64,000 bases of DNA, taken from a bacterium. GTDB lineage: Bacteria; Krumholzibacteriota; Krumholzibacteriia; LZORAL124-64-63. The translations under genes were made by a program, and so were the position numbers. Positions 28,601 to 36,220 of the stretch are shown in pieces (within the stretch, counting starts at the first letter, position 1; every line of letters begins with the position of its first letter). The notes below the pieces were generated by a model. It was not told the DNA's origin, ran no database searches, and was given only the letters and a program-made list of their open reading frames with translations. The stretch is from assembly GCA_016703265.1 (NCBI GenBank), contig JADJCK010000006.1:186001-250000 (forward strand), in the 5' to 3' direction.

Positions 28601-30415
28601 GGCGGGCGCGAACTGGTCGGCCTCCTGCATCTCGACCAGCACGCTCTGCACGAGGAAGCGCATCCAACCGGGATCCGCCTCGGTGATCTGCTGCGCACGG
28701 CGCTCGACCCAGCTGCGCTCCGCCCGTTCGTGCACATGCAGCAGTGCCGCATAATTCCACAGTGCGGCGATCAGCAGCAGGACCGGCCAGACCGCGCGGC
28801 GAACGGCCGGCGCCTTCCCGGCCCAGGCAGCGGCCGCCCACAAGGCCGCCGCCAGCAACGCCACGGGCCAGGTCCCGGCCAGCGTCTGGCGGAGAGGCCA
28901 GATCGCCACGCCTGCGGCGACGAACGCAACGGCAACGGCCGCCAGGGGCCACGGCAGCCGCATCGCGACCGATCGGTGCGCGCGCGTCGCGGCAGCGGCA
29001 AGGAGGAACAGCGTGGCCAATGCGACCAGCAGCAGGGCCACGTGCAGTCCCCAGAACGTGAGGAACGAGAGCGAGACGCCCGGGCCGATCAGGCGTGCGT
29101 TCGCGTTCTCGGCCATCAGCATGGCCAGGGAGCGCCACGCCGGCAGGAGGCCTCCGGCCAGGGCCCCGAAGCCCACCACGACGGCCACCGGCGTGAATCG
29201 CCACCGAGGCGTCGACCCTGCCGCTGCGTCGTCGGGCCCCGCCACCCGTCGCAGGTGCCAGGCGGTGACCGCCAGCAGCGCCGCCGTGAGAAGCGCGTCC
29301 GCGGTCGAGGCGAACCAGCCGGCGGCGACCGGCGTCGCGAAGTAGGCCGGATCGATCAGCGAGGCCCAATCGGCCGGTGCGGTGGGATACTCCACGCCGG
29401 GAAACGACGCCACGAGCCACCGGCGCAGGTCCGCCGAAGCCAGGAAGGCGCGGCCGATCCAGGCTGCCGCGAGCAGCGCCCGCCCGTCGCCGGGGCGTCG
29501 GGCCGCGATCAGGATCAGCAGCACCCATGCGCCCTGGAGCGCCGCCATGACGCGGGCACGCGACCAGGCCGGCACAACGCCATCAGAGGGCCGCAGGCGC
29601 ACGGTCAGCGGCGAGGCGTCGCCATCGAGGTCGCGTTCAAGCACCCCGGGCTCGACCCTCAGTGCGGACGATTCCACGACGACATGGGCGCCGCGCCACG
29701 ACACCGCGGGATCCGGCATGGCCAGCTGCAGTTCGAGCAGGCGTCCGTCAGCCGCGGGAACCAGACGTTGCAGGTACCACTGCCCGCGATAGGCGAGCAG
29801 TCGGTTCTCGGGCATCGGCGCCGTCGGCGCCGCACCGGCAAGGGGAACGACCTGGCGCGTCCAGCCCACGCGCACGCCGTCGCGCCAGACCGCCGCCGCC
29901 AGGGCCGGGGCATCGGCCCCTTCCTCATCGAGCCAGCGCGAAGGCAACGGAGCCAGGAAGCGGAAATGGGCGCCGCCGGTGCGCACCAGGGCGGGATCGG
30001 CCATGTCGCGGGCCAGTGCGTCGCCCCAGGCCTCGATTTTCCGGACCAGATCCGCCCATGAGGAGTCGGCAATGGATGCATCGACAGGGGAAGCGCCGTC
30101 GCGGGAAGTTCCGGCACGTGAAGCCGCCTCGACCGTTGCTCCCGCGTCCACGCGTGCCGGGGGCGCCAGCTTCTGGGCCCCGCTGGCGAGGGCCGCTGCC
30201 AAGACGAAGGTCGCGGCCAGCACCGGTACGGCTCCGCGCTCACGTCGCCGGGCCACCGCCGCTCCGACCACGAGCAACGAGAGGCCGGCCAGTGTCCAGC
30301 GCCAGGGAAGCGTCAGGGCGCCGTCACCGCGCGCGGCCACCACGAGCAGGACGCCCTGCGCCGCGAGAGCCAGCGCCCCGACCGCGGTCGCCGCGCGGAC
30401 ACCCGACCAGTTCAA
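25685..30415 (-). CDS. Very large NtrY-like membrane sensor histidine kinase
   Basis: 1576 residues, about twice the length of NtrY. The N-terminal two-thirds carries many hydrophobic segments (starts near 10, 40 and 280, several between 395 and 545, one near 850 and one near 1150) separated by extracytoplasmic loops. A HAMP domain follows (LFRPLRVLMGATRSLARGDF), then PAS (ERVTVGVAVLGPDQELVVVNPAG), HisKA (VAHEIKNPLTPIQLSVQ, His near 1355) and HATPase (NLMQNSLDA, DNGSGLP, KGTGLGLAIC). No NtrX-type regulator is in the window. The TTG at 30415 is preferred: AGGAGG lies 6 bases upstream and it starts just after the preceding gene. It heads a translationally coupled set with DUF4159 and DUF4175, so it may sense envelope state. 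Confidence 0.88.
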   Translation of the reverse strand: MNWSGVRAATAVGALALAAQGVLLVVAARGDGALTLPWRWTLAGLSLLVVGAAVARRRERGAVPVLAATFVLAAALASGAQKLAPPARVDAGATVEAASRAGTSRDGASPVDASIADSSWADLVRKIEAWGDALARDMADPALVRTGGAHFRFLAPLPSRWLDEEGADAPALAAAVWRDGVRVGWTRQVVPLAGAAPTAPMPENRLLAYRGQWYLQRLVPAADGRLLELQLAMPDPAVSWRGAHVVVESSALRVEPGVLERDLDGDASPLTVRLRPSDGVVPAWSRARVMAALQGAWVLLILIAARRPGDGRALLAAAWIGRAFLASADLRRWLVASFPGVEYPTAPADWASLIDPAYFATPVAAGWFASTADALLTAALLAVTAWHLRRVAGPDDAAAGSTPRWRFTPVAVVVGFGALAGGLLPAWRSLAMLMAENANARLIGPGVSLSFLTFWGLHVALLLVALATLFLLAAAATRAHRSVAMRLPWPLAAVAVAFVAAGVAIWPLRQTLAGTWPVALLAAALWAAAAWAGKAPAVRRAVWPVLLLIAALWNYAALLHVHERAERSWVERRAQQITEADPGWMRFLVQSVLVEMQEADQFAPAGRPSGLWRDEAAWRLYRDSALFDLTYPGLVEILDDAEATESLFAAGFLRDFRYETLARSEWLTADGRSAEPGDAIAFQTERRLYSGGHEEILVAEVARRAGRGWLRVEVPLRSWRLSTLAPAAGDLGSPGGDRYRPRLEVDRPALLLLADDGGWRGSGPEGFPGAESDNVVAELRDGRREWAVLRVGQADWLCRWTALPPSAARAAGEGFLVGIRRATPVERLLDVSRLVLVDVMLMVGLAALLRVWRIRRGRGQPRWQPGFQEKFGAGYLALGLLLLLVVGVSVDRVGYDRVRAEARQQSREGLAMALQQLGGLLSDEARALADSGRLDDLADGSARAAGSADPDLDRVSLFRDDGSLLFDGSAGLSGDDARELLEAVRSAPVVILRDDDDLLALVAVPVALGGSRDGSRAEGPVGGPGHGGVVNDGVLLLRQRLDGALVAGLAEILRGEVTVGFDGMPVLASHAEGLFAGERAALLDPGLMATLFDHPQGPGLASPPGRPFACDAAQPLPAFARDSDGRLVRSAAPAVLSVSFPGREREFAAQRRANVLFLAGLANLILLTALLLAALMSWSLFRPLRVLMGATRSLARGDFAAPLPPSGHDEVGRLSAAFDAMRGQLRHAQADLAARERFLTTVLERVTVGVAVLGPDQELVVVNPAGRDILGRFWPGTSAAEAAVRLHAGLAGQGLGGKAAGELVGGAGRLTLRGAVAPLDIAQPDGDRMIVFEDVSEFLATKKLALNAELARQVAHEIKNPLTPIQLSVQLLGQAWNDRHPQLDRIVPDTVDRVLAQVDLLRRIASEFSLLGRPDELPLAPVDLPALVARVTAAYQGAVGVEAAAAPTAGLAGGSVPPVMAHEESLLKILGNLMQNSLDAARPGVPPVIETQWQVNGDRVQLRWRDNGSGLPADVADRLFEPYFSTKSKGTGLGLAICRSLAERMGGNIGLANRVDGPGTEAVLELAAAGLTGVRG

Positions 30416-30435
30416 GCGTCGCCTCCTGGCGTGGG

Positions 30436-30942
30436 CTAACGGATCAGGTTGATCTCGACCAGCCGCCATTGGCCGTCGTCGCGGGCGAGCCTGAGCACGA
30501 TCTGCTGCTCGACGACCGTTTCGGAGTCGATGCGGCGGCGCTTCCAGTCAGCCATGCCCCGGGCGAAGCCGCCCGCCGCATCATCCTGCGTCTTGCGGAA
30601 GGCGAAGACGAGGGTCCTCTGCGCCTGGAAAAGATTGCGGAAGAAATACACCGCCTGCGCCGGGCTGTACTCGCCGGCCCGTTCGTTGTGGCCCGTGACC
30701 CGCAGACCCTCACCATGGACCAGGGCCGCGAGCGCCGCCGCATCGCTGTCCTCGAAGGCGCTCGCAATGCGGGCGAATACCGGACCCGCGCTCTCGGCGG
30801 CTTTGGGGTCACGTCCCGCGTCCCGTCCCTGCGCGGTCCCCGGCTGCAAAGCAGTCGCCAACACGGCGGCGGCCACCAGGGCCAGCCCCGCCCGGGCGAA
30901 ACCGCCGGGCCTGTACATGACGATGTCGGACAAGTCCCGCAT
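30436..30942 (-). CDS. DUF4783-like exported NTF2-fold protein
   Basis: 168 residues from the ATG at 30942 (AGAGGGG just upstream; a second ATG at 30918 is possible). Signal peptide LALVAAAVLATALQPGTAQG, then a small alpha-plus-beta domain. Its pattern of IASAFEDSDAAALAALV, YSPAQAVYFFRNLF and a terminal WRLVEINLIR matches the DUF4783/SnoaL-like class found in Bacteroidota and relatives. No catalytic residue is recognised. It lies 21 bases before the start of the giant kinase gene and is the first gene of the operon; its promoter should be in the divergent gap that also serves the cytochrome cluster. Confidence 0.75.
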   Translation of the reverse strand: MRDLSDIVMYRPGGFARAGLALVAAAVLATALQPGTAQGRDAGRDPKAAESAGPVFARIASAFEDSDAAALAALVHGEGLRVTGHNERAGEYSPAQAVYFFRNLFQAQRTLVFAFRKTQDDAAGGFARGMADWKRRRIDSETVVEQQIVLRLARDDGQWRLVEINLIR

Positions 30943-31240
30943 GGACCCCTCTGAAGGTGATGTCCCCAGCCCGCCCCGGTCATACCCCTTCCGGGGCGGA
31001 AAGTCCCGACTTTCCCGGAAACCCGGGGAATCGCAAGCCACGTGCCAGACCGGCCCCGTTTCCATCAGCCCGCCAGCCCGACAAACGCCTGCGGACCATG
31101 GGATTCCGCGTCGCTATCCTACCATGATCGACGGACCAAGTATCCGGCAGATTCGGCACTGCCCCCTTTCAGGGACACCTGCTGTCCAGAAGGTGATTCC
31201 AAAACATCAAATATGATTAAAGAACAACAAATCACCGCCG
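30943..31240. other. Divergent intergenic region between envelope operon and cytochrome cluster
   Basis: 298 bases without a gene. The half near the cytochrome side turns AT-rich (31195-31232), unlike the rest of the window, and contains TATGAT at 31212-31217, 24 bases before the cytochrome start; no good -35 is visible 16 to 18 bases further up. The minus-strand side holds GC-rich sequence with no clear promoter. Likely regulatory DNA for both directions; nothing coding seen. Confidence 0.5.
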
Positions 31241-32107
31241 ATGTCCGCTGGCATGAACACCATCGTGCGCCAGCAACAGGCCCTTGCGGCCGCCATCTTC
31301 CTGGTCCTGGCTGCCGGTCCGGCGGCCGCGGGACCTGCCGCCACGGCACCGGCCAATCCCCACGACGGGATCTCCTGCTCCATGTGCCATGGGCGCGCTG
31401 CGATCCGCGCCCTGGCCGTGACCCATGATACCGGGCCCGACCCGCGTTCCCGGGCCTGTCGGGAATGCCACCGGGAACGCCAGCGCCCGACGGGCGGCGC
31501 CGGGACCGCGCTCGGCTTCCACGGCGACCCCACGGCCGACTGCGCCGGGTGCCATTCGTTCCACGAGCCGGGCCTCATCAAGACGGCTGTCGGTGACGTC
31601 AGGGCCGGTGCGGCACGCCTGGCAGGAGCGCTGCCGGGACACTGCGCGGCCTGCCATGCCGAGGGCTCGTCCCTGGGCAACCTTTCGCCCGCCCATCGCA
31701 CGGCTGCGGGCCTCTACCACCGCGATGCCGCCCAGCTGGCCGAAGCTTCGCCGAGCCAGGGCTGCCTCAACTGCCATGCCGCCGGAACGGACTCGCCGTG
31801 GCTTCGCGAGACCGATGGCCAGATGCTCACGTTCAACCTGCACGCCACCCACCCGCTGGGCGTCGCGGTCGTGGCCGGCAGCGGCAGCGACGAACGCACC
31901 CTCCGCACCGATCTCGACCCGCGGCTGCGGCTGTTCGACGGGCGCATCGAGTGCCAGACCTGCCATAGCCTGACGGCCGCCACGGCCGACCTGCTCGTGC
32001 CCTTCGAGCAGCCCTACGACCTCTGCCTCGGGTGCCACAAGCTCCGCAACGCCAAGCCGTCGCCCGTGCCCCGGGAACTGATGGCGACGATGATGGCGGT
32101 CGAATAG
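31241..32107 (+). CDS. Periplasmic 7-heme c-type cytochrome
   Basis: 288 residues with a signal peptide ending near PAAAG. Seven CxxCH heme-binding motifs occur in order: CSMCH, CRECH, CAGCH, CAACH, CLNCH, CQTCH and CLGCH, with extra histidines (VTHD, PAHR, HATH) available as distal ligands. No membrane anchor other than the signal peptide is visible, so it is probably soluble and periplasmic. It sits first in a plus-strand cytochrome cluster directly before a large outer-membrane barrel, the arrangement of porin-cytochrome conduits in which a periplasmic multiheme protein plugs the barrel. The ATG at 31253 is an alternative start. The exact family (MtrA-like or not) cannot be fixed without a search. 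Confidence 0.88.
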   Translation: MSAGMNTIVRQQQALAAAIFLVLAAGPAAAGPAATAPANPHDGISCSMCHGRAAIRALAVTHDTGPDPRSRACRECHRERQRPTGGAGTALGFHGDPTADCAGCHSFHEPGLIKTAVGDVRAGAARLAGALPGHCAACHAEGSSLGNLSPAHRTAAGLYHRDAAQLAEASPSQGCLNCHAAGTDSPWLRETDGQMLTFNLHATHPLGVAVVAGSGSDERTLRTDLDPRLRLFDGRIECQTCHSLTAATADLLVPFEQPYDLCLGCHKLRNAKPSPVPRELMATMMAVE

Positions 32108-32306
32108 GTCCGGTATTTCCCCAGATATTGCTAGGGTTTCCAAAGTTCATGATTGCTTATTTTCGTCCTGTTTGTTATTTTTTAACTCAGCGAGTTGAAA
32201 ACACGTCTGCCAACAAGGGGTTACGCGAACCGCGGCACCCACGGCAGACGGTCGGCGCCGCCGCCCCCGGCGCGACAGACCCCCAGCCGAGGCCGCGGAC
32301 ACCACG

Positions 32307-34508
32307 ATGCTGCCGCCGCAAGCCCCCTCCTGGTCTGCCCGAGCCGCCCGCCTGCGGGCCGCTGCCGCCTGCGCCGCCTGGCTGGCGGGCACGGCCGTGC
32401 CCGGCACCGTGCTGGCCCTCGACGGGCGCGTGGACATCCGCACCACCCACCAGGAAGGCCGCTCCGGCGACCAGACCATCGAAAGCGACGACCGTCGCGA
32501 GCTCTACAGCCTCGAGGAAATGCGCGAATTGTGGGGGCGGTCGACGTTCCAGCTCCAGTACCTGGCGCGGCGCGACTACCTGTCCGGCACCGCAGCGGGG
32601 GCCACCGTCGACAACCGCCTTGTCGTCCAGACACCGTCCGCCAGCCTGTCGTGGAACGCCGCCGGCGTGCGGGCAAACCTCTACGGCCGGGCCAACCGTG
32701 CGGACCAGGATGTAGCGGGTGCGCCCAGCCTCCGGGACGACAGTCTCGAGTACGGCCTGTGGTCGACGACCCGCCGGGGCCCGTTCGACGTCGACCTGAA
32801 CTGGAACCATGGCACTTCGTGGCGCCGCGGCGTGGATGCCGACCGCGAGAACCGGGAAACCGTCGGCAGTGCCAGCGCGCGCTGGCAGGCGACCGCGCAC
32901 GACAACCTGCAGGCGCGCCTCTCCCAGGTCGACCTGAGGTCGGTCACGACCGGCCTGCGCACGTCATTCACGACGACGCAGTTCACCTACCAGGGCGACC
33001 GCGGTTTCGCCGACGGGCGGGGACGTGCCGCCTGGACGATGCTGCACAGCCGCTTCCGCCAGCGCGACCGCTTCGATGGAACGTCGGGCCTGCAGTACCT
33101 GCTGCCCACGGCGGGCGGCTTCTGGATCGACGACACGCCGTCGCTGCTGGATCCCCTCGAAGCGCAGCCGGAAGCCGTCTCGGCGCTGTACGACAATGAC
33201 CGCACGACGTCGACGGTGATCAACCTCGGCGACAATGCTGTCCGCGGCCGCGACTACGGTGGCGACTACCGCAACATCTACCTTGATTTCGGCGAACCGG
33301 TGGCGATGGACGCCGCCTTCCTGTACGTCGATCGCCGCCTGACGTTCATCGCCGACATCATCCAATGGGACCTGTACGTCAACGACGACGCGGAGAACAG
33401 CGACTGGGGACAGCCGCTGCCGCCGGGTACGTGGAGCGCGCGGTACGTCGAACTCGAGACCGGCGACCAGGGCTGGGAGATCACCTTCCCCGCCACGTTG
33501 ACGCACCGCCGCCTCAAGCTCGTGGATCGCAAGCTGGGCCCCACCATGGGCGACCTCTTCGTGACGGAGTTCGAGGTGCGGCAGGCGGTCACCGACACGC
33601 CGCCTGAATCGCGCCAGGAGCAGAACCGGACCCTGTTGCAGGGCGAACTCGACTACCGGCCGCATGCGCGCCTGCAGTTGCGCTTCAACACCATGCTCGA
33701 CCGGCGCACGCAGTCGGGCGACGGCGGCACCCTCGATCGCAGGAACCACGGCGCCGTCGCGAATTGGCGCCTGGGAACCTGGCTGGCCAGCGCCCAGGCG
33801 CAGTGGGCCGACGAGGAAAGCCCGTCAGGCTACGGATCCGATTCCAACTCGCAGATGCTCGCCCTGACGCGCCAGGCGATCGGACGCCTGTCGGCGCGTC
33901 TCGCCTGGTCGCGAGTCGCCGACGACAACTACGATGCGCGCTACACGACCGAGTCCGTCGCCGCCGACGCGACCTGGCGCGCAGCGCCGGCGCTTGCGTT
34001 CAGCCAGCGCGTCACGCGCGGCTGGCGCACGAGCGAGTCCGGCCTCAGCGACTCGGACAGCTGGGTGATGACGTCGGAGATCCGCAGCGCCCCCCGCCCC
34101 GGGCTGCGCCTGGACATCAGCCGCGCCAACCGCTGGGTCGGGCGCGAAGCCGGTCCCGGCTTCACCAGCTACAACACGACGCAGATCGACGCCCACTGGG
34201 AGATCGCACCGCTGCTGACGGTCTGGAGCCAGTACACGAGCCAGGACCGGGATCGCCGGGACTGGACCCTGCGCCACTCGGCCTCGTGGACTCCGCTGCA
34301 GGGCGGCAGCGTGCTGCTGTCCCTGCAGGCGAACGACTATCAGGACTCGCGCATCGATCAGTTGCGCCGGGGCGGCGGCGCCACGGTGGACTGGCAGGCA
34401 CGCCCACGGCTCTTCCTGTCGGCCGGCGTGGAGAAGCACTACGAGAAGTTCGATGGGCGCATAAGCCGGCCGCTCAGCTTCCAGGCCCGTGGATACTGGA
34501 CATTCTGA
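32307..34508 (+). CDS. Large outer-membrane beta-barrel with inserted jelly-roll-like domain
   Basis: 733 residues: signal peptide (to VLALDGRV), then long runs of alternating polar and aromatic or hydrophobic residues typical of transmembrane beta-strands, ending in an aromatic (GYWTF), the outer-membrane insertion signal. Residues about 290 to 435 break the strand pattern and resemble a discoidin/F5-8C-type jelly roll (INLGDNAV..., IYLDFGEPVAMDAAFLYVD, WEITFPATLTHRRLKLVD). By position between multiheme cytochromes it could be the porin of an electron conduit, functionally like MtrB or OmbB, but I see no sequence signature that proves homology. The 199 bases upstream are AT-rich at 32140-32210 (probable promoter or leader), and no strong ribosome-binding site precedes the ATG. 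Confidence 0.8.
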   Translation: MLPPQAPSWSARAARLRAAAACAAWLAGTAVPGTVLALDGRVDIRTTHQEGRSGDQTIESDDRRELYSLEEMRELWGRSTFQLQYLARRDYLSGTAAGATVDNRLVVQTPSASLSWNAAGVRANLYGRANRADQDVAGAPSLRDDSLEYGLWSTTRRGPFDVDLNWNHGTSWRRGVDADRENRETVGSASARWQATAHDNLQARLSQVDLRSVTTGLRTSFTTTQFTYQGDRGFADGRGRAAWTMLHSRFRQRDRFDGTSGLQYLLPTAGGFWIDDTPSLLDPLEAQPEAVSALYDNDRTTSTVINLGDNAVRGRDYGGDYRNIYLDFGEPVAMDAAFLYVDRRLTFIADIIQWDLYVNDDAENSDWGQPLPPGTWSARYVELETGDQGWEITFPATLTHRRLKLVDRKLGPTMGDLFVTEFEVRQAVTDTPPESRQEQNRTLLQGELDYRPHARLQLRFNTMLDRRTQSGDGGTLDRRNHGAVANWRLGTWLASAQAQWADEESPSGYGSDSNSQMLALTRQAIGRLSARLAWSRVADDNYDARYTTESVAADATWRAAPALAFSQRVTRGWRTSESGLSDSDSWVMTSEIRSAPRPGLRLDISRANRWVGREAGPGFTSYNTTQIDAHWEIAPLLTVWSQYTSQDRDRRDWTLRHSASWTPLQGGSVLLSLQANDYQDSRIDQLRRGGGATVDWQARPRLFLSAGVEKHYEKFDGRISRPLSFQARGYWTF

Positions 34509-34562
34509 CGGTTTTTTCCCAGCTTTGGCGCGGCCGCCATCGGCCATGCGAAAGGACGAGCG

Positions 34563-35156
34563 ATGCGAAGCAGGCGACGTTGGCAGGGGCTCCGGGCAGT
34601 GCTGGCCCTCGCGTTGGCCATGACGGTGACCTTGACGGCCGGCGGCTGCGGCTCCGGTGCCAGCCAGTTCATCCGTGACGACGTCGACTTCAGCTTCATC
34701 CGGCGCGTCGCGGTCTATCCCTTCTACAACTTGAGCCAGGACATCTTCGGCAGCCAGCGCGTGCAGTCGGTCTTCCTGACCGAACTGCTCGAGCGCGACG
34801 AGGTCGAAGTCGTCGACCGCGGCGAGATGCTGGCCGCCGTGGCGGAACTGAAACTGCACCCGGACTCCATCCTGAGCCCCGAACAGGTCATGGCGCTCGG
34901 CAAGCGCCTGCAGGCCGACGCGATCTTCTTCGCCACGGTCGAGGAGTACGGCGCCGAACGCGGCGGCGGCAACCCCACGCAGATCGTGACGGCGACCTAC
35001 CAGTTGTGCGAATCGCAGACCGGACGTGTCGTCTGGTCATCCCAGGTCCGCACCGATGGCGCCTCGCTGGGTCGCAAGCTCTTCGGCGGCGGCAGCGCGA
35101 GCAGCTACGACGTGGCACGCGCCAACGTGCGCGCGGCCCTCGGGACATTGTTCTGA
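34563..35156 (+). CDS. Putative lipoprotein, TolB-N/CsgG/GNA1162-like fold
   Basis: 197 residues. The signal ends in TAGGC, a lipobox-like site with the Cys near residue 29. The mature part (FIRRVAVYPFYNLSQD, FLTELLERDEVEVVDRGE, ALGKRLQADAIFFATVEEYG, GRVVWSSQVRTDG) has the alternating pattern of the TolB N-terminal and CsgG/GNA1162-like (DUF799) lipoproteins, which assemble at the outer membrane. AAGGACGAG precedes the ATG. Its stop overlaps the next start (TGATG), so the two are coupled. In a cytochrome cluster it may help secrete or assemble surface cytochromes; this is inference, since no homologue with that job is recognised. Confidence 0.7.
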   Translation: MRSRRRWQGLRAVLALALAMTVTLTAGGCGSGASQFIRDDVDFSFIRRVAVYPFYNLSQDIFGSQRVQSVFLTELLERDEVEVVDRGEMLAAVAELKLHPDSILSPEQVMALGKRLQADAIFFATVEEYGAERGGGNPTQIVTATYQLCESQTGRVVWSSQVRTDGASLGRKLFGGGSASSYDVARANVRAALGTLF

Positions 35157-36220
35157 TGCACCCGGCCGGCGGCATCCGGAAGCGCCCGGTCACGGTCCTG
35201 CTGCTGGCAGGACTCGCGACTGCGTTCGCCGTTTCGCTCGCCGCTCCGACGGCCCGGGCCGCTGCCGATGCGCCGACGTCAGCCGCCGTCATCGTGCACC
35301 TCTCGGGCGGACCGTCTCCCTCGCTGCCCGCCACCGCGGGCGAGATGCGACGGGCCTCGCTCGACCTGTCGGCAGCGCTGCTCTACGCGCAGGGCGTGAT
35401 GGTCGTCGATCGAGCCCAGACCGAGTCGCTCGTACAGAGGCATGTGGTGCGGACGGGACAATCGTTCGGCCCGGCGTTCCTGGCGGATGTTGCCGGCGGG
35501 ACCGGCGCCTCGGTTCTCGTGGCCATCTCGCTCGAGGTCGAAGGCAGCCACCTGACGACCAGCGCACGCGCGATCGCCACGAGTGACGGCAGCCTGCTCG
35601 GCATCGGGCTGGCGGAAGCGGAAGTGGGACCTGCCGGCTGGCAGAAGGCGCTGTCCACGACGCTCCGCGACGCCATGCCGAAGCTGGCGAATGCCGGTAC
35701 CGGCCCGGTGCTGGTCATCCTGCCGGCCCGCGCGGTGGGAACCGATCCGCGTGCGGCGCATGCTGCGACATCGAGCCTGCTGGCCACGGCGCTGGCGGAC
35801 GGCCGCTGGCGCCCGCTCGACCCTGCGCTGGTGGCCGGCGCCGTCGCCGAAGCGGGCTGTAACCTCGAGCGGCTGGACGGCAAGGCGCGCGCGGTCCTGA
35901 TGGAGCGATGCGGCGTCTCCTGGGCCATCGTTCCGGAGATCGTCTCGTTCGACGCCACCGCACGGACGCAACCGTCTCCCGAATTCGTGGAGAACGCAGG
36001 CGCGCGGCGGTCGAGCCTGTCCGAGTTCACGTTCAGCCTCCGACTTCTCGACCTCCGCAGCGGCCTTGTGCTGGGTACAACCTCGACGCACCTGCCTGGC
36101 GGCACGGTGCACGGCTGGTTCGGCCTGGTGAAGAATCTGACCTCGTTGCAACGGATCCGCACCGCCGCCGACGAGGCGTGGTCGCGTTTCCATGGCTTCC
36201 TACAGGAGATGGCATCATGA
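35156..36220 (+). CDS. Exported TolB-N/CsgG-like protein
   Basis: 354 residues from an ATG that overlaps the preceding stop (TGATG). Signal peptide VLLLAGLATAFAVSLAAPTARA. Two weak copies of a TolB-N/CsgG-like unit can be traced: LSAALLYAQGVMVVDRAQTESL with GASVLVAISLEVEGSHLTT, and LLATALADGRWRPLDPALV with CGVSWAIVPEIVSFD followed by FSLRLLDLRSGLVLGTTSTHLPGG. This is the same type of fold as the lipoprotein before it, so the two may form one envelope complex. It is coupled to the foldase gene downstream by ATGA overlap. Function unknown. Confidence 0.65.
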   Translation: MHPAGGIRKRPVTVLLLAGLATAFAVSLAAPTARAAADAPTSAAVIVHLSGGPSPSLPATAGEMRRASLDLSAALLYAQGVMVVDRAQTESLVQRHVVRTGQSFGPAFLADVAGGTGASVLVAISLEVEGSHLTTSARAIATSDGSLLGIGLAEAEVGPAGWQKALSTTLRDAMPKLANAGTGPVLVILPARAVGTDPRAAHAATSSLLATALADGRWRPLDPALVAGAVAEAGCNLERLDGKARAVLMERCGVSWAIVPEIVSFDATARTQPSPEFVENAGARRSSLSEFTFSLRLLDLRSGLVLGTTSTHLPGGTVHGWFGLVKNLTSLQRIRTAADEAWSRFHGFLQEMAS

